NCBI RefSeq assembly: GCF_019278465.1
Contig: NZ_CP058983.1
Coordinates: 2,107,501-2,171,500 of the forward strand
Source: Tenacibaculum sp. AHE14PA
Lineage (GTDB): Bacteria > Bacteroidota > Bacteroidia > Flavobacteriales > Flavobacteriaceae
Direction: 5' to 3'
Length of the DNA: 64,000 nt
Below the pieces are notes generated by a model. The model did no database searches. It saw only the letters and a program-made list of their open reading frames with translations, and was not told where the DNA came from. Both the position numbers and the translations under genes were made by a program. Shown in pieces: positions 1 to 7,957 of the stretch (positions within the stretch are counted from its first letter, which is position 1; each line of letters starts with the position of its first letter).

Positions 1-700
1 ATTCATTGCTGCCAAAACGATACGTAGCTTTTAATTGAGAACCCCAAGAAACATGATTAGTTTGACCTAAATATGTCAACCCTAAATCCATATCATAAGT
101 TCCGCTACCAACTTGCATTGGATAAGGCAATATTATTTCATTTGGAGAAGACATTGGTGTTTGATCTGTAGCCTCTAAACTTCCTGTAGGAATAGATATA
201 TTTACCAAACCATGTAAAGATTGACGGTTCTTGTTAATGAATTTATATAAGACTCCTAATTTTACATCTCCAAAACCAGATGATGCTGTTGAAAATTTAG
301 TTTTCATTCCCATCATTCTCATCTGTAAATCCATATCATTAGTAATATAGTTTGCCATGGCCATTAAAGTTATTTTATCCGTTGGCGCATACATAATACC
401 TAACATATGCATGTTCATTGGCATACTTAAAGGTGTTACCATATAACCAGCATCATGAGCTGCATCATTAGTAATAGTAGTACCATTTTGCTCTAATCCT
501 TTCATATACATATTCATGTATCGGTAAGAAAACATTAAATCTCCTTTCTTATGATAATGATCTCCCATTACACTAATTGGGGCATGCCCATCTGGTCTAC
601 TAGATTTCCACTCGTTATTTTGTGATGTTATTTTTTGTGCGTTTACTACTTGAAATAAGAACATAAAAATTCCTATAAAGATGATTTTTGATAATTTCAT
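1..700 (-). CDS. Outer-membrane beta-barrel (transporter-like) protein, partial
   Basis: The gene starts at the ATG at 698-700 and runs off the left edge, so only about 233 N-terminal residues are visible. A signal peptide (MKLSKIIFIGIFMFLFQVVNAQ) is followed by a His- and Met-rich start of the mature protein (DGHAPISVMGDHYHKKGD, then MNMYMKG and MPMNMHMLGIMYAP). Alternating strands typical of a beta-barrel come next (GFGDVKLGVLYKF). This resembles the outer-membrane family often annotated as 'transporter' or MetA-pathway-like, frequently found beside copper genes in Bacteroidota. The Met/His richness and the cysteine-containing neighbour upstream suggest metal handling, but that is inference. 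It is probably co-transcribed with the gene starting near 1152, 83 bases away. Confidence 0.75.
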   Translation of the reverse strand, partial: MKLSKIIFIGIFMFLFQVVNAQKITSQNNEWKSSRPDGHAPISVMGDHYHKKGDLMFSYRYMNMYMKGLEQNGTTITNDAAHDAGYMVTPLSMPMNMHMLGIMYAPTDKITLMAMANYITNDMDLQMRMMGMKTKFSTASSGFGDVKLGVLYKFINKNRQSLHGLVNISIPTGSLEATDQTPMSSPNEIILPYPMQVGSGTYDMDLGLTYLGQTNHVSWGSQLKATYRFGSNE

Positions 701-783
701 CAGTTTATTTTTTTTAAAATTTTACAATATTGTTTTATACAGTTTAGTTTTAAACTGTATTCTTAATTATCTGTATGTAAAAT

Positions 784-1152
784 TTAAAAAATTGGTGGAT
801 GAAAAATAGCTATTGAAAATAGGAAACAATAATTTTTTGTATAAAAATATGTTTTTTTTACATATTTATTATAGTTGTTTTTTGCGTTTACAGAAAGTAA
901 CTCTACAAAACCAATTGGATAATCTTTTATAACAATACTTAATGATTTAAAATCATCTTCTTGTTGCTGTTCTATCTTTTGCATTAATTGACATTTACCA
1001 TTACATTGAAGCGCTGGTTTGTCTTTATTAATACATAATACTTTTGATATATAATCATAATTTACGGCATACTCAACAAACGGTGCAATTGGCCTAAGCA
1101 TAGCAACCATGTAAAGTAGAATAAAAAAATAAACGCTTATTTTTTGCAGCAA
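784..1152 (-). CDS. Small membrane-anchored protein with a CNGKC motif
   Basis: A 122-residue protein with one N-terminal hydrophobic helix (VYFFILLYMVAMLRPIAPF) and the block KVLCINKDKPALQCNGKCQL around residues 38-57. I recognise this C-x(9)-CNGKC pattern as a recurring uncharacterised Bacteroidota family that sits beside metal-related outer-membrane proteins. Three closely placed cysteines suggest metal or thiol chemistry, but this is not proven. The start is TTG: a stop codon lies two codons upstream and no ATG occurs before residue 15. Starting at TTG keeps the family-like N-terminal helix, and a -7 box lies about 25 bases upstream. It precedes the outer-membrane barrel gene on the same strand. 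Confidence 0.72.
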   Translation of the reverse strand: MLQKISVYFFILLYMVAMLRPIAPFVEYAVNYDYISKVLCINKDKPALQCNGKCQLMQKIEQQQEDDFKSLSIVIKDYPIGFVELLSVNAKNNYNKYVKKTYFYTKNYCFLFSIAIFHPPIF

Positions 1153-1176
1153 AACTTATTCTTAAAATAGATGAGA

Positions 1177-1184
1177 CAAAGATA
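1177..1184 (-). promoter_or_regulatory. -7 box TATCTTTG
   Basis: The minus strand reads TATCTTTG, a full match to the Bacteroidota TAnnTTTG element. It lies about 25 bases upstream of the TTG start of the small CNGKC protein. No clear -33 TTTG was found. Confidence 0.5.
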
Positions 1185-1252
1185 GCTTAACTATCTTTTT
1201 TAAAGAAAAAAATCACATTAAATATTATTTTAATTTATTCTAAATAAAGTAT

Positions 1253-1260
1253 TATATTTG
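1253..1260 (+). promoter_or_regulatory. -7 box TATATTTG
   Basis: A full TAnnTTTG match 18 bases upstream of the ATG of the small cysteine-rich gene. It overlaps an in-frame TTG at 1258, which argues that the ATG at 1279 is the real start. Confidence 0.5.
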
Positions 1261-1278
1261 CATCGAATTACACAAGTT

Positions 1279-1467
1279 ATGATCATATTTTATATTGAAA
1301 ATAAAAAGGCGATTCCTGTTGTTTCGATGCAACAAGAAGCTGTATGCTCTTCTGTTTGCACATCAAATTGTATAAAACCAAAAAATAAGTGTTGTAATAA
1401 ATACCAAAAAAAAGGCATCAACTGTAAGCGATGCCCTTTAACTTTTAATATTAAAATAGCTTCTTAA
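1279..1467 (+). CDS. Small cysteine-rich protein (CC..KKG..C..CP)
   Basis: A 62-residue protein with eight cysteines: C-x3-C-x3-C, then NKCCNKYQKKGINCKRCP. The tail pattern CC-x6-KG-x2-C-x2-CP resembles small uncharacterised proteins I have seen in other Flavobacteriia, with function unknown. A metal-binding or redox role is inference from the cysteine spacing and the adjacent CNGKC protein. The ATG at 1279 was chosen because the longer frame would begin inside the -7 box. It is transcribed divergently from the CNGKC gene and convergently with tyrS, with no bases between the two stop codons. The tyrS terminator hairpin lies within its last codons. Confidence 0.6.
   Translation: MIIFYIENKKAIPVVSMQQEAVCSSVCTSNCIKPKNKCCNKYQKKGINCKRCPLTFNIKIAS
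1404..1436 (-). terminator. tyrS terminator, inside the opposite gene
   Basis: On the minus strand the arms GGCATC and GATGCC are separated by 10 bases and followed by a run of eight T. It lies about 30 bases past the tyrS stop. On the plus strand the same bases encode the KKKG-I..C stretch of the cysteine-rich protein. Confidence 0.55.
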
Positions 1468-2772
1468 TTACGCTACTTTTAATAAGAAGTAACTCTTTTT
1501 TCCGCGTTGTAATAACACGTATTTATCAGCTATTAAATCTTTTACTGTAATTGTAAAATCTTCTTTTACTTTCTCTTTATTTACCGAAACAGCATTTTCT
1601 TTTAACGCTCTTTTTGCATCTCCGTTAGATTTTAAAAAGCTAGTTTTTCCTGACAATGCATCAATCATTGATAGACCTTCTGAGATATCTTTTTTAGAAA
1701 CTTCCGCTTGCGGCACACCATCAAAAACGTCTAAAAATGTTTGCTCATCTAAACCTTTTAAATCTTCTGAGGTAGATTTTCCGAATAAAATATTAGATGC
1801 TGCAATTGCTTTTTCTAATTCATCTTTAGAGTGAACGAATGTTGTAACCTCTTCCGCTAATTTTCTTTGAAGTGCTCTTTCGTGAGGAGCTTCTTTATGA
1901 GTTGCTATTAATTCCTTAACACTTACTTCATCTAAAAATGTAAATATTTTAATATATTTTTCTGCATCTTCATCCGAAGTATTTAACCAAAATTGGTAGA
2001 ATTTATATACTGATGTTTTAGCTGCATCTAACCATATATTTCCTCCTTCTGATTTTCCAAACTTCGATCCGTCTGCTTTTGTAATTAACGGACAAGTCAT
2101 TGCATACGCCTTTGCTTCTTCGCCTACATTCATTCTACGCACTAACTCTGTACCTGTAGTTATGTTACCCCATTGATCTGAACCACCCATTTGTAATAAA
2201 CAGTTGTGATTTTTATACAAATGGTAAAAATCGTATCCTTGAATTAATTGGTATGTAAATTCTGTAAAACTCATTCCGCTATTAGAATCTCCAGAAATAC
2301 GTTTCTTTACAGAGTCTTTAGCCATCATATAATTTACCGTAATACGTTTACCAACGTCTCTTGCAAATTCTATGAATGAAAAATCTTTCATCCAATCGTA
2401 ATTATTTACCAACAAAGGAGCATTTGTTTTATCGCTCTCAAAATTTAAAAAACGCGCTAAAGTTCTTTTAATTCCGTCTACATTTTTAGCTAACGCCTCT
2501 TCATTTAATAAATTACGCTCGTCTGATTTTCCTGACGGATCACCAATCATTCCTGTAGCTCCTCCTACTAAAGCAACTGGTTTATGCCCTGCTTTTTCAA
2601 GATGTACAAGTAATATAATAGGTACTAAACTACCAATGTGTAATGAATCAGAGGTTGGATCAAAACCAATATATGCCGGCGTCATTTCTTTTTGCAATTG
2701 CTCTTCTGTTCCTGGCATCATGTCGTGAATCATTCCACGCCAACGTAATTCTTCTACTAAATTTTTGGTCAT
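1468..2772 (-). CDS. tyrS: Tyrosyl-tRNA synthetase
   Basis: Charges tRNA-Tyr with tyrosine using ATP, in the cytoplasm. The 434-residue protein has the class I HIGH-type motif ([10 protein letters not shown], about residue 45), the tyrosine-site block [13 protein letters not shown] and the KMSKS-type loop as [10 protein letters not shown]-terminal S4-like RNA-binding region follows ([19 protein letters not shown]). The start is MTKNLVEEL at 2770-2772. A longer frame exists upstream, but a -7 box lies inside that extension and the family normally begins here. It is divergent from the epimerase-like gene. Confidence 0.96.
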   Translation of the reverse strand: MTKNLVEELRWRGMIHDMMPGTEEQLQKEMTPAYIGFDPTSDSLHIGSLVPIILLVHLEKAGHKPVALVGGATGMIGDPSGKSDERNLLNEEALAKNVDGIKRTLARFLNFESDKTNAPLLVNNYDWMKDFSFIEFARDVGKRITVNYMMAKDSVKKRISGDSNSGMSFTEFTYQLIQGYDFYHLYKNHNCLLQMGGSDQWGNITTGTELVRRMNVGEEAKAYAMTCPLITKADGSKFGKSEGGNIWLDAAKTSVYKFYQFWLNTSDEDAEKYIKIFTFLDEVSVKELIATHKEAPHERALQRKLAEEVTTFVHSKDELEKAIAASNILFGKSTSEDLKGLDEQTFLDVFDGVPQAEVSKKDISEGLSMIDALSGKTSFLKSNGDAKRALKENAVSVNKEKVKEDFTITVKDLIADKYVLLQRGKKSYFLLKVA

Positions 2773-2792
2773 TTTTATGAGTTTTAAAGAGA

Positions 2793-2800
2793 CAAAGATA
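2793..2800 (-). promoter_or_regulatory. tyrS -7 box TATCTTTG
   Basis: A full TAnnTTTG match on the minus strand, 20 bases upstream of the chosen tyrS ATG. It rules out the longer N-terminal extension. Confidence 0.5.
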
Positions 2801-2833
2801 CATTTATCGTTCAAAAAATTCTATTTTCGTTAT

Positions 2834-3835
2834 ATGATTTTAGTTACAGGAGGAACAGGATTGGTAGGATCACATTTATTATATCATTTAACGCAAGAAA
2901 ATGATACAATACGTGCTATTTATAGAACGGAAAAAAAGAAAGAACACGTCAAAAAAATATTTTCTTATTATACAGATAACATAGAGAAACTGTTTACTAA
3001 AATTGAATGGGTTAAGGCTGATATTACCGAAGTACCTTCTCTAATTCCCGTTTTTAAAAACATAACGACCGTTTATCATTGTGCTGCATTGGTTTCTTTT
3101 AATCCGAAAGATTATAGACAAATGCGTCAAGTAAATATTGAAGGTACTGCCAATATGATTAATCTTTCTATTGATGGCAATGTTGATGAATTCTGTTTCG
3201 TGAGTTCGATTGCTGCTATTGGAAGTTCTATTAATGAAAAAATAATTGACGAAGAAAATGAATGGTCTGACGAAGACAATAATAGTGGCTATTCTATTAC
3301 AAAATATGGTGCCGAAATGGAAGTTTGGCGAGGTAGCCAAGAAGGATTAAATGTTGTTATTATAAATCCGGGAGTAATATTAGGAAGTGGCTTTTGGAAT
3401 GAAGGATCTGGTAAGTTATTTACAAAAATAAATAACGGTTTAAAATTTTATACTGAAGGGGTTACTGGTTTCGTTGGTGTAAAAGATGTTGTAAAAGCAA
3501 TGACTTCCTTAATCAACTCTGATGTTAAAAATGAACGCTTTATTTTAGTTTCAGAGAATAAGTCGTTTAAAGATATTTTAGTCGCTATAGCTGATGGATT
3601 GCAAAAAAAAAGACCCTATATAAAAATTGGAGAAATTACAACTGGTATATTATGGAGAATTGATTGGTTATTAACTTTACTTACTAGAAAAGAAGCTTTA
3701 TTGACTAAGAACTCAGCAAAATCTTCACACACTAAATCATTTTATTCTTCAAAAAAGATAGAAAAAGAAACAGGTTTCGAATTCGAATTAATTGACAATG
3801 TAATTAATAGTGTCTGTGAAAAATTTAACGCTTAA
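2834..3835 (+). CDS. NAD(P)-dependent epimerase/dehydratase family protein
   Basis: A 333-residue short-chain dehydrogenase of the extended type. The N-terminal Rossmann motif is ILVTGGTGLVGSHL (residues 2-15) and the catalytic tyrosine-lysine pair is YSITKYGAE (Y-x3-K). The serine region reads FCFVSSIAAIGSS. Substrate is unknown: relatives act on nucleotide sugars, steroids or dihydroflavonols. ATG 2834 was chosen because the glycine-rich strand must sit at the N-terminus. A TATTTTCG box (one mismatch to TAnnTTTG) ends only four bases before it, so the mRNA may have almost no leader. It is convergent with the lipoprotein gene, with a one-base gap. Confidence 0.9.
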   Translation: MILVTGGTGLVGSHLLYHLTQENDTIRAIYRTEKKKEHVKKIFSYYTDNIEKLFTKIEWVKADITEVPSLIPVFKNITTVYHCAALVSFNPKDYRQMRQVNIEGTANMINLSIDGNVDEFCFVSSIAAIGSSINEKIIDEENEWSDEDNNSGYSITKYGAEMEVWRGSQEGLNVVIINPGVILGSGFWNEGSGKLFTKINNGLKFYTEGVTGFVGVKDVVKAMTSLINSDVKNERFILVSENKSFKDILVAIADGLQKKRPYIKIGEITTGILWRIDWLLTLLTRKEALLTKNSAKSSHTKSFYSSKKIEKETGFEFELIDNVINSVCEKFNA

Positions 3836-3836
3836 A

Positions 3837-4292
3837 TTACTTAACTGCTTTCGGGTTCTTTACTGGTTTTTGTAATTTTTGGTTTTTATCACTTAGTTTT
3901 AAAGATAACTCTTCGTTTAATATTTTCTTTTTTCTAGGCAATGAATCTTTTTTGATTTTTTTAAATCTGTAAAAACTCTCTAGAGAATCTAAATTAGTTT
4001 TCACTTCTTTTAAAATCTCTGCATACTCTTCAGATAAAGAGGTATAATATAGGTTAGAACTTTTAAAACGCGTACTATCTATTTTATATTTACGATACAC
4101 TAACCCCACATAATTTTTTTCTTTTTTCAAGAATTTATTCTTCACATTTTTAGCAGAAGATGCTATATACATATCTGTCAACAAAGTAACCATCGAATCT
4201 TTCGGAATTAAATCTTTAGGTGCTTTATAAAACGTGTTACTTGTACATGAAACAAATAACGTAAAGAGCGTTATGTAGAAAAAATTTTTCAT
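3837..4292 (-). CDS. DUF4296-like lipoprotein
   Basis: A 151-residue lipoprotein with lipobox LFVSC (Cys16) after a short hydrophobic signal. The central region is helical (LIPKDSMVTLLTDMYIASSAK, then YRKYKIDSTRFKSSNLYYTS), and I recognise it as the DUF4296 family of Flavobacteriia. The C-terminus is very lysine rich. It is the last gene of a glycosyltransferase-pyrC-lipoprotein operon and starts directly after the pyrC stop codon. Function is unknown, and a role in the cell envelope is the only reasonable guess. Confidence 0.82.
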   Translation of the reverse strand: MKNFFYITLFTLFVSCTSNTFYKAPKDLIPKDSMVTLLTDMYIASSAKNVKNKFLKKEKNYVGLVYRKYKIDSTRFKSSNLYYTSLSEEYAEILKEVKTNLDSLESFYRFKKIKKDSLPRKKKILNEELSLKLSDKNQKLQKPVKNPKAVK

Positions 4293-5630
4293 CTATTTTT
4301 TAAATTCTAATCGTTTTCCTTTAGTTTCTTCATCAAAAACACCGTTTACAAACATTAAGTTTCCGTTTACAAAAGTATGTGTTATTTTATGTAAAAACTC
4401 AACGCCTTCAAAAGGAGACCATCCGCATTTATATAATATATTTTCTTTGGTAACCGTCCAATTATCATTCGTATCTATCAATACTAAATCAGCAAAATAT
4501 CCCTCTTTAATAAATCCGCGATTTTCTACTTTAAATAATTTTGCAGGATTATGACACATTTTTTCAACTGCTTTTTCAATTGATAAAACTCCTTCTTTTA
4601 CTTTTTCCAAAATTGCAGGAATCGCGTGTTGTACTAATGGGCCACCACTTGGCGCTTTCATATACATATTATCTTTTTCTTGCAAAGTATGAGGTGCATG
4701 ATCGGTAGCAATCACATCGATTCTATCATCTAGCAAAGCTTTCCATAAGCCATCTTTATCTTTTTGAGATTTAACAGCAGGATTCCATTTAATATGAGTT
4801 CCCTTTTTATCATAATCCTTATCTGTAAACCATAAGTGGTGTATACAAACCTCGGCGGTAATTTTCTTTTCCTCTAACGGAATATCATTTCTAAATAAAT
4901 GCGTTTCTTTTTCTGTTGATAAATGAAAAACATGCAACCTTGCCCCAGTTTTCTTAGCCAATTCAATAGCTCTTGAAGAAGACAAGTAACAAGCTTCTTC
5001 ACTTCTAATAACCGGATGGTATTTTAACGGAATATCATCGCCATATTTAGCTTTATACTCTTCCGTATTTTTTCTAATCGTTGCTTCGTCTTCACAATGT
5101 ACAGAAATTAACATATCTGTTGATGAGAATATCTTCTCTAAAACAGCTTCGTTATCTACTAACATGTTTCCTGTTGATGAACCTAAGAACAACTTAATTC
5201 CAGCTACATTTCTAGGGTTTGTTTTTAACAACTCTTCTAAATTATCGTTTGTTCCACCAAACATAAACGAATAGTTCGCATAAGATGTTTTTGAAGCAAT
5301 CTTAAATTTGTCTTCTAATAATTGTTGAGTCGTTGCTTGCGGTACCGTATTGGGCATTTCTATAAAAGATGTAATTCCACCCGCAATTGCTGCCTTACTT
5401 TCGGTTGCTATATTTGCTTTATGAGTTAAACCTGGCTCTCGAAAATGCACTTGATCATCAATCATACCCGGAATTAAATATTTACCTGTAGCATCAATAA
5501 CTTCTACATTTGAAGTTGTCGAAATTTCTACTGAAATTTCTTTTATATAATTTCCTTCAATTAAAACATCACCTTTAAAAACCTTGTTTTCGTTAACGAT
5601 GTTTGCATTTTTAATTAAATATGATTTCAT
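4293..5630 (-). CDS. pyrC: Dihydroorotase
   Basis: Converts N-carbamoyl-aspartate to dihydroorotate in pyrimidine synthesis. This is a 445-residue amidohydrolase-fold enzyme with the substrate/metal loop DDQVHFREPG near residues 58-67, HCEDEATI near 175, HVFHLSTE near 230 and the catalytic aspartate in VIATDHAPH near 305. The usual H-x-H metal pair reads Q-V-H here. As I recall this is common in Bacteroidota dihydroorotases, so activity is still expected. The gene lies two bases after the glycosyltransferase and abuts the DUF4296-like lipoprotein gene, so all three are likely one transcript. Confidence 0.93.
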   Translation of the reverse strand: MKSYLIKNANIVNENKVFKGDVLIEGNYIKEISVEISTTSNVEVIDATGKYLIPGMIDDQVHFREPGLTHKANIATESKAAIAGGITSFIEMPNTVPQATTQQLLEDKFKIASKTSYANYSFMFGGTNDNLEELLKTNPRNVAGIKLFLGSSTGNMLVDNEAVLEKIFSSTDMLISVHCEDEATIRKNTEEYKAKYGDDIPLKYHPVIRSEEACYLSSSRAIELAKKTGARLHVFHLSTEKETHLFRNDIPLEEKKITAEVCIHHLWFTDKDYDKKGTHIKWNPAVKSQKDKDGLWKALLDDRIDVIATDHAPHTLQEKDNMYMKAPSGGPLVQHAIPAILEKVKEGVLSIEKAVEKMCHNPAKLFKVENRGFIKEGYFADLVLIDTNDNWTVTKENILYKCGWSPFEGVEFLHKITHTFVNGNLMFVNGVFDEETKGKRLEFKK

Positions 5631-5632
5631 AA

Positions 5633-6355
5633 TTATTTTGGTAAACCTTTTAATCTCATTTTTATAACTCCGAATACTGCTTCTTTTATAATACCAGAAC
5701 TTAGTTTCGATTCTCCTAAAATCCTATCAGTAAATATAACTGAAACTTCTTTTATATTAAATTGATGCTTCCATGCCTTAAATTTCATTTCTATTTGAAA
5801 GGCATATCCTATAAATTTAATTTTATCTAATTTAATAGTTTCTAAAACTTTTCTCTTGTAACAAACAAAACCTGCTGTAGTATCGTGAATTGGCATTCTT
5901 GTAATTAATCGCACATATTTTGATGCGAAATAAGACAGTAAAACTCTACTCATTGGCCAGTTAACAACATTTACTCCAACAGAATAGCGAGAACCTACAG
6001 AAACATCTGCACCATCAATCGCACAAGAATTGTATAATTTAATTAAATCGTTTGGGTTGTGCGAAAAATCAGCATCCATTTCAATTATAAACTCGTAACC
6101 TTTATTTATAGCCCATTTAAACCCATGAATATATGCTGTTCCTAATCCGTTTTTGCCTGTTCTTTTTTCAATATAAAGTCTATTCGGATATTCTTTTTGC
6201 AGTTGCTCTACTATAGCGGCTGTGCCATCAGGAGAGTTATCATCAACAACTAAAATATCAAACTCTTTTTCTTGCTTAAAGGTTGCTTGTATTATCGCCG
6301 CTATGTTTTCTTTTTCGTTATAAGTAGGAATTATAACTAAAGCGTCTGATTTCAT
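5633..6355 (-). CDS. Polyprenol-phosphate mannose synthase-like glycosyltransferase (GT2)
   Basis: A 240-residue GT2 enzyme of the DPM1 type, with motifs ALVIIPTYNEKENI, ILVVDDNSPDGT and IIEMDADFSHNP (the D-x-D-type metal site). It has no C-terminal membrane segments. Such enzymes move a sugar, often mannose, from GDP- or UDP-sugar onto polyprenyl phosphate at the inner face of the membrane. The product may feed the GT-C enzyme at 19.4 kb, which is an inference. The ATG at 6353-6355 was chosen because a TATATTTG -7 box lies in the upstream extension. It is the first gene of the operon with pyrC. Confidence 0.9.
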   Translation of the reverse strand: MKSDALVIIPTYNEKENIAAIIQATFKQEKEFDILVVDDNSPDGTAAIVEQLQKEYPNRLYIEKRTGKNGLGTAYIHGFKWAINKGYEFIIEMDADFSHNPNDLIKLYNSCAIDGADVSVGSRYSVGVNVVNWPMSRVLLSYFASKYVRLITRMPIHDTTAGFVCYKRKVLETIKLDKIKFIGYAFQIEMKFKAWKHQFNIKEVSVIFTDRILGESKLSSGIIKEAVFGVIKMRLKGLPK

Positions 6356-6377
6356 GTAATTTTCATCTAAATCTAAG

Positions 6378-6385
6378 CAAATATA
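6378..6385 (-). promoter_or_regulatory. -7 box TATATTTG
   Basis: A full TAnnTTTG match on the minus strand, 22 bases upstream of the glycosyltransferase ATG. It drives the glycosyltransferase-pyrC-lipoprotein operon and excludes the ATG at 6388. Confidence 0.55.
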
Positions 6386-6406
6386 CACTAAATTATCACT
6401 AATTTT

Positions 6407-7078
6407 GTGTTAATTAAAAGCATTAAAAAAATACATTTGCAAGCAATTGAACGTCTTATATCTAATAATAATTGGATTACTTTAGTAATTATATTTGCGG
6501 TAATTTTATTAGCAATAATGAAATCACTTAAACCAAATAAGTTATTAGGATATGCCCTTGCGCCCTTTACGCCTGGTTTTTTTAAAAAAAAAATAGAAAA
6601 AAACGCTTCTTTTTACACTCCTTTTTCTTTAACACTTTTCTTTTTCTCTGCAATTGTAATTTCTTTATTTTTATTTTTAATAATAATTTCTACCACGAGC
6701 AATCATAAATTTTTAAGTTATTTAGTAGTACTAATTTTTACTGTTTTTTACTTTGCTTTTAAATACTTTTTAGACTTTTTATTAGCTAACATTATGGGGA
6801 TCAATACCATTGCTAAATATTTCATTCATATAAAATCAGGTTATTTAAACAGTCTTGCTTTATGGTTGTTTCCTGCTTTAATACTCTATTTATTTAGTTT
6901 TAACAACCGCGCGTTTCTATTAACTGTTTTTGGTATCTTATTTATTTTCAGGGCTTTTTTAATCATTAAAAACAACAAAAAAATAGTTATACGTAAGTTC
7001 TTTTATTTTATTTTGTACTTTTGCACCCTTGAAATAGCACCGCTATTAATTGTTTATAAAATAACAACGACTACGTAA
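6407..7078 (+). CDS. DUF4271-like integral membrane protein
   Basis: A 223-residue polytopic membrane protein with about six hydrophobic segments, which I recognise as DUF4271. It typically sits directly before uroporphyrinogen-III synthase in Flavobacteriia, as here, with a 12-base gap. Function is unknown. The start is uncertain. The frame opens at GTG 6407, but remembered relatives begin near the residues LQAIERLI, which would use TTG 6437. A TAnnTTTG match (TACATTTG, 6432-6439) overlaps that TTG and would point to a still later start or be fortuitous. It is divergent from the glycosyltransferase. Confidence 0.82.
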   Translation: MLIKSIKKIHLQAIERLISNNNWITLVIIFAVILLAIMKSLKPNKLLGYALAPFTPGFFKKKIEKNASFYTPFSLTLFFFSAIVISLFLFLIIISTTSNHKFLSYLVVLIFTVFYFAFKYFLDFLLANIMGINTIAKYFIHIKSGYLNSLALWLFPALILYLFSFNNRAFLLTVFGILFIFRAFLIIKNNKKIVIRKFFYFILYFCTLEIAPLLIVYKITTTT

Positions 7079-7090
7079 AGAGAAAAATAT

Positions 7091-7837
7091 ATGAAAGTGA
7101 AAACTATTTTAGTCTCTCAACCTGCTCCTAAGACGGAAACGTCTCCTTACTTTGACTTAGCTGAAAAACAAAAAGTGAAAATTGATTTTCGCTCTTTTAT
7201 TCACGTTGAAGGTATTGATGGAAAAGAAGTTAGATCTCAAAAAATTGACTTAAACAACTATACTGCAATTATTTTAACAAGCAGGAATGCTGTAGATCAT
7301 TTTTTCAGAATTGCTGAAGAAATGCGCTTTACCGTTCCCGACTCTATGAAATACTTTTGTCAATCAGAAGCTGTTGCTTATTATTTACAAAAATATGTAG
7401 TGTACAGAAAACGTAAAATTTATGTTGGTACTAGAACTTTCCCTGAACTAACTAAATTGATAAAAAAGCATAAAGACGAGAAGTTTTTATTACCTTCTTC
7501 GGATAAATTAAAACCTTTAATTCCTGAGGAGTTAGATAAATTAGGTGTTGATTGGAAACGTGCAGATTTATATAGAACTGTAGTTAGTGATTTATCTGAT
7601 TTAGAAGATGTTTTTTATGACATCTTAGTCTTCTTTAGCCCTTCGGGGATTGATAGTTTATTTGAAAACTTTCCAGACTTCAAACAAAACGAAACAAGAA
7701 TAGCTGTTTTTGGTAACACAACTATTAAAGCTGTTGAAGATAGAGGTTTACGTGTAGATATTGCTGCACCAACACCCGAAACGCCTTCAATGACAATGGC
7801 TTTAGATAAGTATATTAAAGATTTTAATAAAAAGTAA
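7091..7837 (+). CDS. hemD: Uroporphyrinogen-III synthase
   Basis: Cyclises hydroxymethylbilane to uroporphyrinogen III with inversion of ring D, in haem and sirohaem synthesis. The 248-residue protein begins KTILVSQPAP and contains the two-domain pattern of the family. Recognisable blocks are AIILTSRNAVDHFF (about 62-75), FFSPSGIDSLFENF (about 180) and RIAVFGNTTIKAVEDRGL (about 205). Sequence conservation in this family is low, so the call also rests on the DUF4271-like gene before it. A strong terminator follows. Confidence 0.9.
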   Translation: MKVKTILVSQPAPKTETSPYFDLAEKQKVKIDFRSFIHVEGIDGKEVRSQKIDLNNYTAIILTSRNAVDHFFRIAEEMRFTVPDSMKYFCQSEAVAYYLQKYVVYRKRKIYVGTRTFPELTKLIKKHKDEKFLLPSSDKLKPLIPEELDKLGVDWKRADLYRTVVSDLSDLEDVFYDILVFFSPSGIDSLFENFPDFKQNETRIAVFGNTTIKAVEDRGLRVDIAAPTPETPSMTMALDKYIKDFNKK

Positions 7838-7856
7838 CAACTACTTTTATTCACAT

Positions 7857-7896
7857 AAAAAAACCCATTAAAATAAAATTTGATGGGTTTTTTATT
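7857..7896 (+). terminator. Terminator after hemD
   Basis: Arms AAACCCAT (7861-7868) and ATGGGTTT (7883-7890), with A-runs before and T-runs after, so it can act in both directions. It lies just past the hemD stop. Confidence 0.85.
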
Positions 7897-7957
7897 TGCA
7901 ACAGTAAGTACAAAGTAGCTAACACGTCTAAGCCATAGCGTTTAAAAATTTAACTCA

